Positions 53,001-63,994 of a stretch of 64,000 bases of DNA are shown one piece after another. Both the position numbers and the translations under genes were made by a program. The DNA is taken from positions 4,464,001 through 4,528,000 of the forward strand of contig JACAXG010000050.1 in NCBI GenBank assembly GCA_018881555.1, read 5' to 3'. Below the pieces are notes generated by a model. That model saw only the letters and a program-made list of their open reading frames with translations, ran no database searches and was not told the DNA's origin. Origin of the DNA: Amblyornis subalaris. Taxonomy: Eukaryota; Chordata; Aves; Passeriformes; Ptilonorhynchidae. Every line of letters begins with the position of its first letter. The first letter of the stretch is position 1.

Positions 53001-54421
53001 TTTGCAGTAGCCATGAGGGGGAAGAGCCTGGAGCNATGTGGACGTGGCCAAAATCCTAACATTATTCCATACCATCTTATGTAATTGCCAGGGGCAGGGG
53101 AAAGGGACTCCCTCTCGATTCAANGAAGAAAGGTTTTCCTTTCCAGTGTAGCAAGTGTGGTGGACGGAGAGGTGGGCTAACACTGGTCCTGACCAGAGGG
53201 AGCAGTTTGGGTGGCATGGCTGCAGTCAGATTGAGCTCTGCACTCTCTCTTGTACACTTTTCTTATTAATATTGCTGCTGTCACTGCTCATTGTCTTATC
53301 TCATTGCTGTTTCCAGTAAATTGTTCTTGTGATCAGTAAATTGTCCTGTGATCTTTGCCTTTTGTACTTCCAGCTGGAGGCGGAGGGGAAGCGAGTGGTG
53401 GCGTGGTTTTTGTAGCAGAACTACTGAACTGGAGAATACCATTCCTAAACCATGACAATAATTATCATTCACTCCATAACTGCTGAGCACTCTCAAGTTA
53501 CAGGAAACTTCTAGAGATCTACATTCGTTTTACTGTTCTGAAAATGTTCCTAGATTGAGGGAAGTATAAATATTAGAGGTAAAGATTGGGAGCTCTACCT
53601 AACCTATGACAACAGTGCTACACCTATTTAGAAGCTGAACTTCCATCACTGCCCTTCAGAACGACACAGTGCTCTCTCAGTGGAAATAAGGGAAATAGAT
53701 TCTGGCTCTCACACAAATTCCTTGATACCTACTAAGGTGCAGACCTTGACAATATAAGGGCCTGATTCCAACCACATTACTTCGTTTTCTTCAATGCTCG
53801 ATACCATCAGTGGATTTTCTCCTAGGCTAAAGAGCCTTGCTGGATCAGAAGAAATCTGGGAGACTGGTTCTCTTACGAAAGATCAGTGAAACACTGAGTG
53901 TTATTAATATTGTATTAAATACTCTATCTNCATACCCATTTAAATGTGTTCAGAGGACTCGTGGACAGATACCAGTCCACAGCACAGTCCTTCTTCATCC
54001 TTCTGTCTCATTTTAGGAGGAATACCTCTGAAAGCTTCCATAGTATTACAACGTTGCGTCCTACATTACCTTCATAGGAAGAACATCTCCTTATACGTTT
54101 TTTAACTTGATGCGAAGTCAACAGTGACAGAAGTAGAATTTAAAAGCCACATTGCTTAAGTCTAGCTCACACTTTAGTTCTTCCTTTAAAGCAGCACTAC
54201 CTTGCATAAAGTTGGGGTTTTTTTTAAAACTGTTTTTTAAAAATGCTAAAATAAAAGTCAGTGGTGAGATAAAATAAACAAGCCAACTTACACTGAATAC
54301 TTCACCTTGTAGAGTACTCCATCACCTGTGCCTTCCGGTGCTGACCAGTGAAGGACATTCTTCATGTTTATAGATTCAAAACGGACATTCCTAGGGTTGG
54401 GCAAAGAACAATACAACTCTC
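46115..54421 (-). CDS. IL20RA: IL20RA, interleukin-20 receptor alpha chain (exons 2-7; signal exon missing)
   Basis: Class II cytokine receptor chain that pairs with IL20RB (IL-19/20/24) or IL10RB (IL-26) and signals through JAK1 and STAT3. Six coding exons join in frame: 54292-54421, 51861-52039, 51000-51175, 50226-50370, 49553-49692 and 46115-47029, about 560 residues without the signal peptide (human precursor about 553). Entry/exit phases 1-2-1-0-1-0 are the family pattern. Hallmarks: SINMKNVLHW and ECRNINRTWCDLS in fibronectin-III D1, PEKWKR and YNVSVLN in D2, a single membrane span (FGYVMPIMLALLFISVTCYC), then HKYIHVHEQKHPTNL as in human. The tail is long and diverged but keeps LVDWDPHSGRLYIPTLS and YLLQFKEQWGL at its end. 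Convergent with SLC35D3, as in mammals. The first exon lies upstream, perhaps beyond the window. Confidence 0.95.
48190..48505 (+). mobile_element. CR1 LINE tail in IL20RA intron 6
   Basis: Sense to the + strand, antisense to IL20RA. Landmarks: GACAAGGGACAATGG (48229), TTTAGACTGGATATAAGGAA (48267), AAATTCTTCACTGT, ATAGGTTTCCCAAGAAGCTG (48321), and the tail TAGATACCTCTGAAGGCCCC then CAACCCAAACCACTCTGTGA (48443-48484). This is the conserved 3' end of CR1; diverged and non-coding. Confidence 0.85.
49553..49692 (-). CDS. IL20RA: IL20RA exon 6: transmembrane segment
   Basis: Acceptor TTTTATTAACAG, donor CTG|GTAAGT, phases 1 in and 0 out, 140 nt. Encodes (D)KTEDKTITITFGYVMPIM and onward through the span to KYIHVHEQKHPTNL. 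The juxtamembrane YIHV.KHP.NL is nearly identical to human IL20RA. Confidence 0.94.
50226..50370 (-). CDS. IL20RA: IL20RA exon 5: second half of fibronectin-III D2
   Basis: Acceptor AATGTCTTCCAG, donor G|GTATGT, phases 0 in and 1 out, 145 nt. Encodes WFFSISNNTLVVPWLEPGTA then YCVSAQIHV...CIATLK. The WLEP.T.YCV core and the paired Cys before ATLK match the human chain. Confidence 0.94.
50820..50920. repeat. AAAC/CCAAA low-complexity tract in IL20RA intron 4
   Basis: About 100 bases made almost only of A and C in repeated ACCAAAC, AACAAACC and CCAAAC units. Simple repeat without gene content. Confidence 0.7.
51000..51175 (-). CDS. IL20RA: IL20RA exon 4: first half of fibronectin-III D2
   Basis: Acceptor CATTTTTCCAG, donor CGG|GTAAGC, phases 1 in and 0 out, 176 nt. 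Encodes KIDPPMVSVSSTDKSISIIL then TPPEKWKRSPEE...YNVSVLNKKTKKR. The PEKWKR.PE and YNVSVLN strings are shared with human. Confidence 0.95.
51641..51659. repeat. TA dinucleotide repeat in IL20RA intron 3
   Basis: About nine TA units. A short microsatellite. Confidence 0.85.
51861..52039 (-). CDS. IL20RA: IL20RA exon 3: second half of fibronectin-III D1
   Basis: Acceptor TTTTTCCAATATAG, donor A|GTAAGG, phases 2 in and 1 out, 179 nt. Encodes YGVGKWIRKPECRNINRTWC then DLS.ETSDHEEQYYASVKA. Strongly like human, including the ETSD motif shared with IL22RA2. The N at 51967 makes one codon AGN (Ser or Arg); human has Ala there. Confidence 0.95.
52969..53457 (+). mobile_element. Solo LTR, second endogenous-retrovirus family, in IL20RA intron 2
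   Basis: A 489-bp block starting TGTCCTGGTTCTGG and ending ATTCCTAAACCATGACA, the terminal sequences typical of an avian ERV LTR family distinct from the 33-kb copy in its middle part. TG...CA ends are flanked by ACAAT (52964-52968) and ATAAT (53458-53462), a 5-bp target duplication with one transition. It is antisense to IL20RA. No retroviral internal region is present. Confidence 0.75.
54292..54421 (-). CDS. IL20RA: IL20RA exon 2: start of the mature receptor, fibronectin-III D1
   Basis: Acceptor TTTCTTTCTCAG, donor GT|GTAAGT, phases 1 in and 2 out, 130 nt. Encodes ELYCSLPNPRNVRFESINMK then NVLHWSAPEG...LYKVKYSV. Human counterpart reads GLPKPANI.FLSINMKNVLQW. The phase-1 entry requires an upstream signal-peptide exon. 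Confidence 0.94.
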
Positions 54422-57400
54422 CTGAGAAAGAAAATAAGAAAGGAACAACACGCACTAAGAATCCGCAAATAAAAATGCTTTCAAGGTAGCCAAAAGAGAN
54501 AGTTATTTTTAAAAACGCCATAAATTCTACCTTTTCTGACATTGAAAAAATAATGTTGTTGGCTATGGAAAATCAATTTTTTACAAGTGTTCCTAGCTAG
54601 TGCAGTCTCAAATTCCATCTTTATGAGCGTGTTTTTTCCCTAGCAAAAATGGCTTTGCCATTTATGACAGGCACTGGCATGGAAATAACCAGGGACTTGA
54701 NGCTAAAACTAGAAAAGCTTGGCCTAGAAGAGACACATTTTTAAAATTGCAACCTGAATTGTATTTGAATATCAGAACAATTTAACACCAAAAAATATAA
54801 AAATATCCTTAATACTTCATTAGAATCTTCTTGTAGCTGAGTGGATTTTTAAAAGTCAAACCAGGTATTTTTAAAAAAGACACACAGATTCTACAGCAAA
54901 CACAGCTTTACAAACTNAAGTATAACTTTACTCTGGAGCATTGGACTGGATGATCACAACAGCCCCAGGGTCATTTGACAATCCCTGTCGATTCTCCAGA
55001 AAGTCAAAAGCAAACCTCTACTGTTAGGTCACTCATCTAAATAGCTGTTCGTTGCACTAGCTTTTGAAATTTATAAACAAGCGAATCTGGGTATCTCAAG
55101 AACTCAGTTTCACAACTTTCTAATACCCANCACTAATCTAATAAATGTTATGAAGGTGCTCACATTGCTAAATAGCTTCCAAAACTCAGCCTGTGGGCCC
55201 AGGGGAAGAATCCCAAGCTCTAAGTTACGGCTCAAGCCCCAGCACCTCCTGCCATGCACCCGTGGGAGCAACCCCGAGACCAGCCCTGAAGCTGCCACTG
55301 CTGGGAAGAACTTCCCATTGCCAGCAGCCACAAGAGCATAATGGGGAAGAGAAAAAGTGACTCTGTGGTTTTTCAGGACTTTCCAAAACCCTTTAATCTC
55401 CTCCTCCAGGAATGCAATTCTAGTTCTTAAGATAACAAAATGAGGCAAAGAAAGCAGGAAATAAAATATATCAACACTAACAGTGGGATCCTGTCTGACT
55501 GAAGTCCTTGACCTGTTACTTCCATAAGCAGACCTTAAGGGTTTTTTGTAAAATATTTTACTATTACTAGAGTAATAGTGTTCATCCTCCTGTATATGTA
55601 ACATATAATTGCTTTTGTAAGCAAAAGTCACCACCATTTTCCTGATTAACTTGCAGACTTCTAACCGTCTTTGAGCCAAACAGTAAAAGCTTTTTCTTTT
55701 CAAAACATTTATTAAAACAATGCCCTTGCAATTCTGTAGAGGCCAATTACTTTAAACTGTCTCAGTGAAATCTCTGGGTTTTCCAAGCCTCTAGCTNTAC
55801 ATTTATGCTCAAAACAAACACTGGCATACACCTGCATCTGTATCTTCANATCACAAAACTGTTTATGGATAGTACTTTCAATGTTGCTGTCTTCTATCTT
55901 TAGCACTTAGATAGTGTTCAGTGGCTTGCACTTTTTCTAGTCAGAGAAAAGGTTTGTCAGGTATAGTCCTTAGGGCAAGCTTATCTATTTACAGAAAGTA
56001 TGCAGAAAGTCCCATTTCCTTGACAGTTGGACACAGAAATGTTTCATGACAGTCAGCTTGTAAGAGCTCAAACTATAGACTTGGTTGTAATGACATAAAA
56101 AAAGTTCCAGGATGCCAGGGGATGTAAAAGCAGCAGAAAGAATTCTTCAGGAATTTGCCTTATTCTAACACTTGCTTCCAAGTGGAACCTAGAAAATAAA
56201 ACGTTTTAATTTCCCCAAAATAAATGTTCTCTGCAACCGCTTTAAGTGAATCCAAATGTAAAGATGCAGCTGCCCAGGACAGCTGAGAAAACAGTTTGGT
56301 TTTCTGAAGAGTTGTTCGCCTGTACCTTTCCACATTTGTCCACCCTTACACAAAAATATTTATATTCCTTAAGCACATTTTAAAGTAGCAAGAGTCATGC
56401 ATTTGTCTGTTACATTAAAATATTTTTATATTTTTTAAACTAGTAATGTGTAAAGCTGGCTCTGACTTTTTTTTTTTTTTTATTTCCCTCCTCCCAGTGT
56501 GGTTTCTGCTGTGGTAAATGAAGCTCAAAACAGAAGCACTGACTGCAGCAGAGGAGCCAATCTCAGTGTGCAGAAGCCACAGACTATATCTTTACGAGAT
56601 CTAAAGCCTTACAACACTGATGGCGCGCTCCCACCTACCCCAGCTCGGTGAGATTTGGAAGGCAGAGGGACCTAGACCGTTAACTTTCCATGAGCAGCAA
56701 AAGCAGAGATTGCATTTTTAATTCTGGTTTTGCCCCATGACTAAAGGGCTCCTGCCCTTACTGTGCAAGTTAGTTATACCTCGATTCTGCACCTGTAAAA
56801 CAAGAATGAGACCACCATACTCCCCTATGTCTCCAGGAAGAGTTAAGAATAAATTCCTTCATGTCCATTTAGTGATCAATAGTATCANGAGGCATGCACA
56901 GAAAATAGATCATACATAGAGCTTGTATGTTCCATGGTCATCATGGAAAGGACTCAAGTACGTGCATCAGCTGCTTGTTTCAGTATCTTGTCTTCAAACA
57001 CAGTACATCCACTTATATTCTAATTTTATTTCCATTAATCGGGATTAATGGCATGGGTGTCACATAGAGTATTTTCAGTTTGTACTGGCCCAGGAGCAGA
57101 AATCAGTCATACACGTTGCTTTGCCAGGTTNAGTCTGCCTCATCAATAGCCTGCAATGGCTGCCATTCACTTCCCAGTACAACTAATTCACTCTACTTAC
57201 TTATTGCATGGAAAAAACTGGAACACTTCTTACTGTCTTTGGAAAGGCTGTAAATCAAACCTTGAGTAGTATCATTCTTTACATCTTCACGACTGACACC
57301 TGGACTAGAAATAAAGTAATAGTATAGGCTTGCAAACTTCACCACCACAACAAAACAGCCAAGTCCTGATCTTTGAATAAACTGTAGCNAGACTCTCCAA

Positions 57401-58658
57401 CACAGATATGACTTAGCCTGAAAACACCTTTGCATGTGAGTGAAAAACCTCATTGACGTCAGTGAGATTATTCACATGAGTAGAAGGAGTGCATGGCAGG
57501 TGCTTCATCTTCTCTTTATGAAATCACCTGCTAAGTTTGAAAACCTGGTCTGTTTTAATCACATGGAGCTCCCTGCCAGGTGCATGCCTTGCTGAAGTCA
57601 GTACTGTCCAAAGCTCAGATTTGGTTATAGCCATATCTATCTATCTACACACATGCGTACAGACACATACATACACACACAAGTATAAACACACATAATT
57701 TCCATGTTACAACCATTATCCATTCAGTGCATCTGCTTTTTACCTGCTAGGAGGCCCCGCTGCCTGTCTTGGTGACAAACAGCTGTGTTTAATGTCAGTG
57801 CTGCAGAACAAATACAGCTGCAACTACCCATGTCGTCTTGGTCTAAACAGATTTGTTAGCTTTGCACTTGAGTTGGGTAACCCAGAAGCCACAAAGCATA
57901 AAAATATATAAATATAGAAAAGTTTAGGTATTTTTTCTGTACAGTGGCTAAAGTTCTGGGGAGAAGGCAGAGGACCCACTGAAAGCTGACCTATTGGTAT
58001 CCAAGTGTGTCCTGTGTAACCACCGTTGTTGACTACCCCTCTCAAACAGAGTGATCATCTGTGATCATCTGCTGTATTTTACTGTGGCACAGCACAAAGG
58101 CGCAAACACCAAATTATCCAATAAAATACAGCAACAAAGATAACAGAACCTCCCAGACAACTGCAGGATATAATTTAAGACAGTGAATGATATGGAAAGC
58201 ATTAAGACAGAAAGACGAGCCTTACTGCAACAGTCCTGCTACCCACAGCAGTAAAACCCAAAAACCCCTCCCCTACAGGCGTCTCAGAATTCAAAAGAGG
58301 AACTGCTTTTCTGACAACGACAGAGACTTTGGCTTCAATTGCGGTTGTATTTTCTTACACAAAAGTGGCCCTTGGGAGCACCTCTGATGGAAGTGAAACC
58401 TTTGTGCTGGGCACCGAACGTGTGGGTAACACTGCAGGCACACCTTGTGCCTCAGCATTTGCAGCTGCCACTTCCAGGCCAGGGATGGAACCCCCACTCA
58501 CACACCTCTGAGAGAGGACAGCCTTTCAAACATGCNGAGTCCCTGATTTACTTTTTCCCAGTGGTAGCTTGGACCCACCAGTGAAGCATCAAGCAATTAA
58601 GGAGCAATCTAGGATACACTGCTTCTGGCAATGAATGTTGTAAGCCACTGCCCTTTCT
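54422..58658 (-). other. Probable IL20RA intron 1 / 5' flank
   Basis: No secure exon. A partial CR1-like tail phrase (ATTGGACTGGATGATCAC) occurs near 54939. A locally GC-rich block at about 55190-55340 carries a 197-codon minus-strand open frame (55110-55703) and, in another frame, a hydrophobic ATG start at 55339. A T16 run is at about 56469. A second weak candidate signal exon is near 57.75-57.83 kb. None is compelling. Confidence 0.4.
57632..57697. repeat. ATCT/ACAC mixed microsatellite
   Basis: Three to four CTAT units followed by imperfect ACAC and ACATAC units. Simple repeat. Confidence 0.7.
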
Positions 58659-58977
58659 TTAGTCTTTCAATTCAGCTTTGGGTGACTTCAACCATACTCC
58701 GATGAAATCTTGTTTGCTCCTTCTTTGCTGCTGCTCTTCGTTTTTCGTGGCATTTTTCTCTCTCTTTTCTTCCTCCAGCTCATCTGTTTTCATTGTTANG
58801 TTGTTCTCAGTGAAAAACAGTCCATCAAAAACATGCCTACGCACAGCATAAAAATAAAAATGGTCATACTCAGAGCAAATGTCCACTTAGCATCGGGTTC
58901 GGTGTCACTCCTGAGCAGAGGGTTGGGGCTGTGTTTTCTGGCACGTCTCCAGCCCCAGGCAAGTCAGCACTGGCCAT
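58659..58977 (-). pseudogene. Unrecognised small single-pass membrane protein, frame broken twice
   Basis: Reading the minus strand from an ATG at 58975-58977 in ideal context (AGCATGG), directly after an acceptor-like TCTCTTGCATTCCAG, gives MASADLPGAGDVPENTAP. The sense then continues in the next frame (NPLLRSDTEPDAKWTFAL, then a hydrophobic span SMTIFIFMLCVGMFLMDC), and again one frame on (TENN.TMKTDELEEEKREK to LKSPKAELKD, stop 58659-58661). Each change is what one missing base would cause; candidate sites are the GGGG run at 58925-58928 and the A5 run at 58813-58817. The whole would be about 106 residues, with N-x-T sequons just after the span and in the charged tail. I do not recognise the family. 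SLC35D3 and IL20RA exons here contain no such indels, so true decay is as likely as assembly error. Same strand as IL20RA and upstream of its exon 2. It may also be chance. Confidence 0.4.
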
Positions 58978-61900
58978 GCTGGAATGCAAGAGAGCACACC
59001 AAGTGGTAAACAGGGGGACTGAGCAAAAACTGGAAATCGTAAGTCACAGAGTGGAAGGGAAACCCAGCAAAGCCAGGAATACACTTTTGTAAACCGTATT
59101 AATGGCTCGTCATTTTAGCAACAATTTAAAGAGATGAATTCTTAAAAATTAATGGAGCTTGAAAACTTTTCTTTGTGCAGATCCTTTTTGACTTGAACTC
59201 AGCAGACCGGATAATGAGGAAGAGGAGAAAGAGGAGGAGAGGTACACAGGAGCCATTACAGCTCAGCTGCCTTTCTCCTGGTGGGTCGCTGGAACTCTGG
59301 TGTTGCTGGGTATGCAGTCAGGTTANTGAAACCCTTTGACTCGAGCAGCACTGGTGGGAATGTGGGGAGGAGCACGGAGGTGATTTCCTGTTCAAGTCAT
59401 AACAGCACTCAAAATCTAACCACAGAGCACACTTTTTGCCCTCCCACAAGAGGAGCCCGTCACTCCAGTCACAGCCTCTTCAAAGGGGGCACAGAAGGAA
59501 GAAAGACAGGGACAGAAACAGAGACATAAGACTGCATGAAAACCAGGTGGTGGAGCAGATGGAAAAGCATGAGAGAAGAGGTGGGGAAAGGTGGGAGAAG
59601 GATGAGACTGGGGCGTGTGGGGTTTGCTTTTCAAGAAATGGGCAGACTGCCATTGGAAACAGGTGAACCTGAGGAGCTCATTTCATGAAAGAGTGTGAGG
59701 GGAAATACAGCCNGAAGATAGGAAGGAGATACAGAAGTGGGACTGAAGCGGTGGCTTGCCCTGTCAGGCTCGCCTTCTTCATGTGAAGCCTTGCCTTTAG
59801 TTACCCAAACCACCTCCTAACTTCTGAAAAACACCTCTACAGAGAATATTAGTCTAAGGACCTTTCAGACGCAGTCCAGAAATACCCAACTTCAGAAAGG
59901 AGGAGAAAGTCTTCCCAGTCCACTGAAGGCTTGTTAGGAGACAGCTGGAGAGGGCCATGGCAGCTGACACCCATTTCTTTCTGTTAATTTGTATGAAACA
60001 AAATAAAATAAACTGAATTTTCTTCCCACTGTGTTGAAGGTTTGCAAGTGCAAGAGCAGAGCTCACACTGCCTTAGCCATGTCCTGCTGCAAACACCTTT
60101 CCTTGATGCACTCCAACAGGTGAAAGTTATTGTAGGTATGTTTTCTATTAATTCTGAGTGATCAATACTGGCCTGAAACAAGCAAACAAGGTCAATGAAA
60201 TTCAAGGTGTGCTTGTCTAAAATTAGTCACAGCCCCTTCAAGGCTTTCAGAATTGTAACCTGTTGGAGGTGTTTTGTGCTTGACGGTTTGGTTCCGATTT
60301 GGGTTTTTCTGTTTCGTTTTATTAATTTAAAATTTAAAGAGGTTTTGTTAAGTTTGGCATGCAAAACCATCTTTTGTCACAAAGAACTTTTTAGTTTTTA
60401 AAGCCCAGTGGCAACATAATGCCATGATATGATAGCTGGTTTTCAAAACAGATGTTTTGAAATTATATGAAAATTAAAAATTGCCTGACTGTTCAGCATT
60501 TAATGTTGAGGATTTTCTTTTCTCCCTAGAACATGTTTAGCATTACCAATTTATTACTGCTTAGATCAACCACATCAAACAGCCAAGAAAATACAACCTT
60601 AGTTAGAATACCTCTGACATCTTGCATTTGTTTTTGAAAATACCCAAGAGTTAAGATTTCTGCTTGAAATATTGTAAAAGCAATGCTCTGTGACAGTTAC
60701 CAGCCAAATCCCCACACACAACGTTTTGGTATGCTCCTAATCCATCCCTACATAAAATACCTATTTTTTACATATGAACTGAGCAAAAATTAGGTTTGGC
60801 TTTCATCATTCAGCACTGACTAACAGCTGTTAGGCAACAATAGTCCAATTAGAACTGAAAGCATTATATTTGTTGCCTAATAGGTGTTGCTCCTTGCTCT
60901 GTGAAAGCCTACTGATGGCTTTTCTAGAAAAGGGATTTTGCTTTCCTTGGGAGTNGAAACAATTTTAATTATCTGAACTCACATTTTCCCTTGGACAGGA
61001 GATTGAATGTAGTGTTGATGGAAGACGAGCCCTTGCCTTCCTTTCTGGGGGAAAGGCAATCCTAAGAAGATGAAAGTTGAACACCTTCTACACCTGAGAT
61101 CTGAGACGAAGGACCAACTCTCCCAGCAAGCTTGCAATGCCTCCTCTCTTGCAGGCAATGCCTCTGTGAAGGAATTGTTGGTAGACAACTCCTGGGGCAC
61201 CCCACCCTTTTCTATTGGTCTCCTGTCAGGTACAGGCTGGTGTGTTTAGAGACATCACATATTTGTTCAGAGTGTCTCACAGGAGATGTGAACAAGTCAG
61301 TATCTAATCATAGGCAGCAACATTTTTAGTACCTTTTCTGTACTTAGCAAGCATTTTTTTTGTTAGAACAACCAGTCATGATTTTTAGACTCATTTAAAG
61401 TGATTTTTCTGTACAGAGGAAGTTATTCAGCATAATAATACACATCTCTTACACTTAAGTTATGGAAGGCTGCCTCAGACATGGCATAAAAGGCAGTAGC
61501 ATGCACTACTGGATTCAAGGGACAGTGAGGTGCTGCTGACATTCAAGAGAGCAGCCAACACACTTTGATGAGATCAGAAGGAGCAGGACCATCATTTGGG
61601 CTAGCAGAGAAGCTACCTCTCAAGTCATTCAGGTTGATTTAGACTCGGAAAGCTGAACAGGTCTACTACTGTGCCTGTCTGCTACCTTCTTACAGCGGGG
61701 AAAAGCCTTGTCAGCAATTACACATTTCAGCCTTCTCAGGGCACAGTTGGGCTTAATGCTTCTGAGCCACATCCTGTACATTATTATTACTGCCCCTAAG
61801 AGCAGAATATTGATGTACTTTCAGAGAACATAAGGAAAGCCATGAGAAGCTAAGTCTTTTGCAACCCAGATGCAATAATAAATACAAGCTCAATTGCTCC

Positions 61901-63907
61901 TTCCAGTCTTTAATAAAATAGGAGGAAATATATTAACCCCTTTCACCTAAGAGATGTAATAGTCACTTATGTGTGACTATTGTGTGTTCTTATGCAGAGT
62001 GTGATTAAGTTCAAATACATAAATCTCGGTAACTGCATGTCAGACCCCTTCACCTCCTGAAACAATATTCTTCTTACTTCTCTTTGGACATGTTCCTGTT
62101 CCTATCCCAGAAGAGGGAGTGGAAAATGGAAGGCTGAAAAAAATTGAAGGCTGAAAAATAACTAAGCTATCAGGCGAGATTCAACTAAAGGTGCTGGGAT
62201 ATAAAGAAGGCAAGAAAAGACTTCAGTCTTCCTCCTGTTCCTTCACTGACCTTAAAATACTCTTGCAGTAGCCAAACATACAGGGAAACTCATCTATTTT
62301 CCATGACGAAGAAATATAATTTATTTAAGCTCTTCAAATATAAACTATCCCATACCTGCATTCCTACAAGTTATTTCCACCCCCCCCCCCCCGATTTACT
62401 AGTTCTACTGTAATGTTTTCAAGATAGGATGAACAGTGGATAAAAAACTGCAAGTTACAGGCACAACAAGTACAAAGCACAAATAGAGCTGTATGTCATT
62501 TTAAATTTTTATCTAGGGATGGCCCTGGCTTCCAAAATGCAGGCTCTTACAAAGTTAGGCTTCTTAAAATATGGGAGCTCTTGTTTGGTTCATAAAGGGT
62601 GGCTTTTTTCTCTCTTAGGTGTAGATAATCAACACCACTTCTCAGGGAGAAATCAATCAGCAGAAATCAATCTGTAAAAGCCACAACTGTAAAACCAAAC
62701 AAACAGGAACTACACACACACAAATGACTTGAGTAATCTTGACCACTTTCTTCTCTTAGAATTAAGACTATAAAGGCCACTAGACAACAAAAGCCACAGA
62801 AGGGAATGGTTATCAGCTACAGTAGTGAACCTGAGTGTTTGCATGGGAAACTGCAATGCACATCAAAGTTTTGGACTTAAATCACAAATCCCACAGTGCT
62901 GGAAGGTCCTCTATAGAATGAGCTGCCTCCTTTAATAATTTCCATTCCTAATTAACAGGCAGTAAGAATTTGCCAAGTTGTGGAATCATAAGCATAGCCA
63001 AGTATTAGAGCAAAGATCGCAGTGCTGTCCAGAACAGCCTGGCATGAGATTGGAAGCTGGAGATGAGAAAGTAAGAATGACCCTTTCAACTGTATCAATA
63101 TGACACTCCTTCTTCATGTACTGCAGTTCTCCTTATGCCAATATCCATTTTTATTTATTTCCATGTTACGTTTATTCTTCTTTCCTTCACACTAGCAGAG
63201 AGCAAGGAAATATTGTGTAAAAACACCAACCTCAACCCCCCCATATACTTCCACTCTTAATACTGAAGCTTAATGCCCTCTCTGGTAAACACACAGATTA
63301 TCACCAACACATATGCATTTCAATCCTGCAAAGTATATAGACATATACTAGGTCATACAAAATACTACATGCACAAAGTTTTCAAGCTGAGAGTTCAAAA
63401 ATCATTCTATTTTACAATTTTTTTCCCCACTGCTTTTCCTGTCTCTAGCCTTTTATTCTGTATTTCCCAGAACAACATCAAAAGGGATGTTTTGTTACAT
63501 TCCAGTGCTCTAGTAACTGTGAAAGAAAACACATTGAAATTTGCTTAAACGGAGGCCTGAAGCTGCTTCTCAAGCTGTAGGTCTATTTATTAGTAAAAAT
63601 ACAATAAAGTGGAATATGAAAGACAGGTAAATTAAATCAGGTGTATCAATGCAGAACAAGCAACTTACCCTGCTATTAGAAAACATTAAAAGAGGGATGC
63701 TCTCAAGGCTGCATCATATGAAATGTAGCTGTCATAGGCACGTATCAGCTCCAGTGGGATCTAAGGCTGGGTGTGTGCTAGCNAGCACTGCAACCCAATA
63801 TGAGCAAGTCTGTTAGATTAAAATGCTTATATTGAGAAAACCTTGTCTACATTATATACATTTCAGGTTTTTGCCTTTTAACATTGGACCATCTGTACTT
63901 GCTCTAG
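58978..63907. other. Non-coding region upstream of IL20RA
   Basis: No supported exon. Pyrimidine-rich minus strand near 59.2 kb (AGGAGGAG repeats on +), a purine-rich block at 59.5-59.75 kb, and a run of 13 C at 62380-62392. The IL20RA first exon and promoter could lie here or beyond, but there is no CpG island to mark it. Confidence 0.4.
62380..62392. repeat. Poly-C homopolymer (13 bases)
   Basis: Uninterrupted C run; unusual length for this AT-rich DNA and a likely place for length error. Confidence 0.85.
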
Positions 63908-63994
63908 ATACGCTGATGAAGCACATCCACAAGGGCAGCTTCATCCAGGAGAAATCCAGGTCCAAGACTGTGTCACAATACAGACAAAAATACA
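63908..63994 (+). other. Exon-like block at the right edge, gene unknown
   Basis: Flanked by a good acceptor (TCTGTACTTGCTCTAG) and a donor GTAAGA cut by the window end. The 87-nt block is open in one frame with phases 1 in and 1 out: (D)TLMKHIHKGSFIQEKSR and on to SQYRQKY. The opposite strand also has an ATG with a short hydrophobic start (MKLPLWMCFISVSRA, 63899-63944). I recognise neither. A conserved non-coding element would also explain it. Confidence 0.25.

Noticed and set aside
59161..59290. Minus-strand ATG followed by a Ser/Leu-rich stretch (MAPVYLSSSFSSSS) as an IL20RA leader
   Set aside because: The sequence is a simple pyrimidine tract and no GT donor in a usable phase follows.
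63001..63075. Possible + strand exon ending at a GTAAGA donor near 63072
   Set aside because: The open stretch is short, the acceptor is poor, and nothing links it to a known gene.
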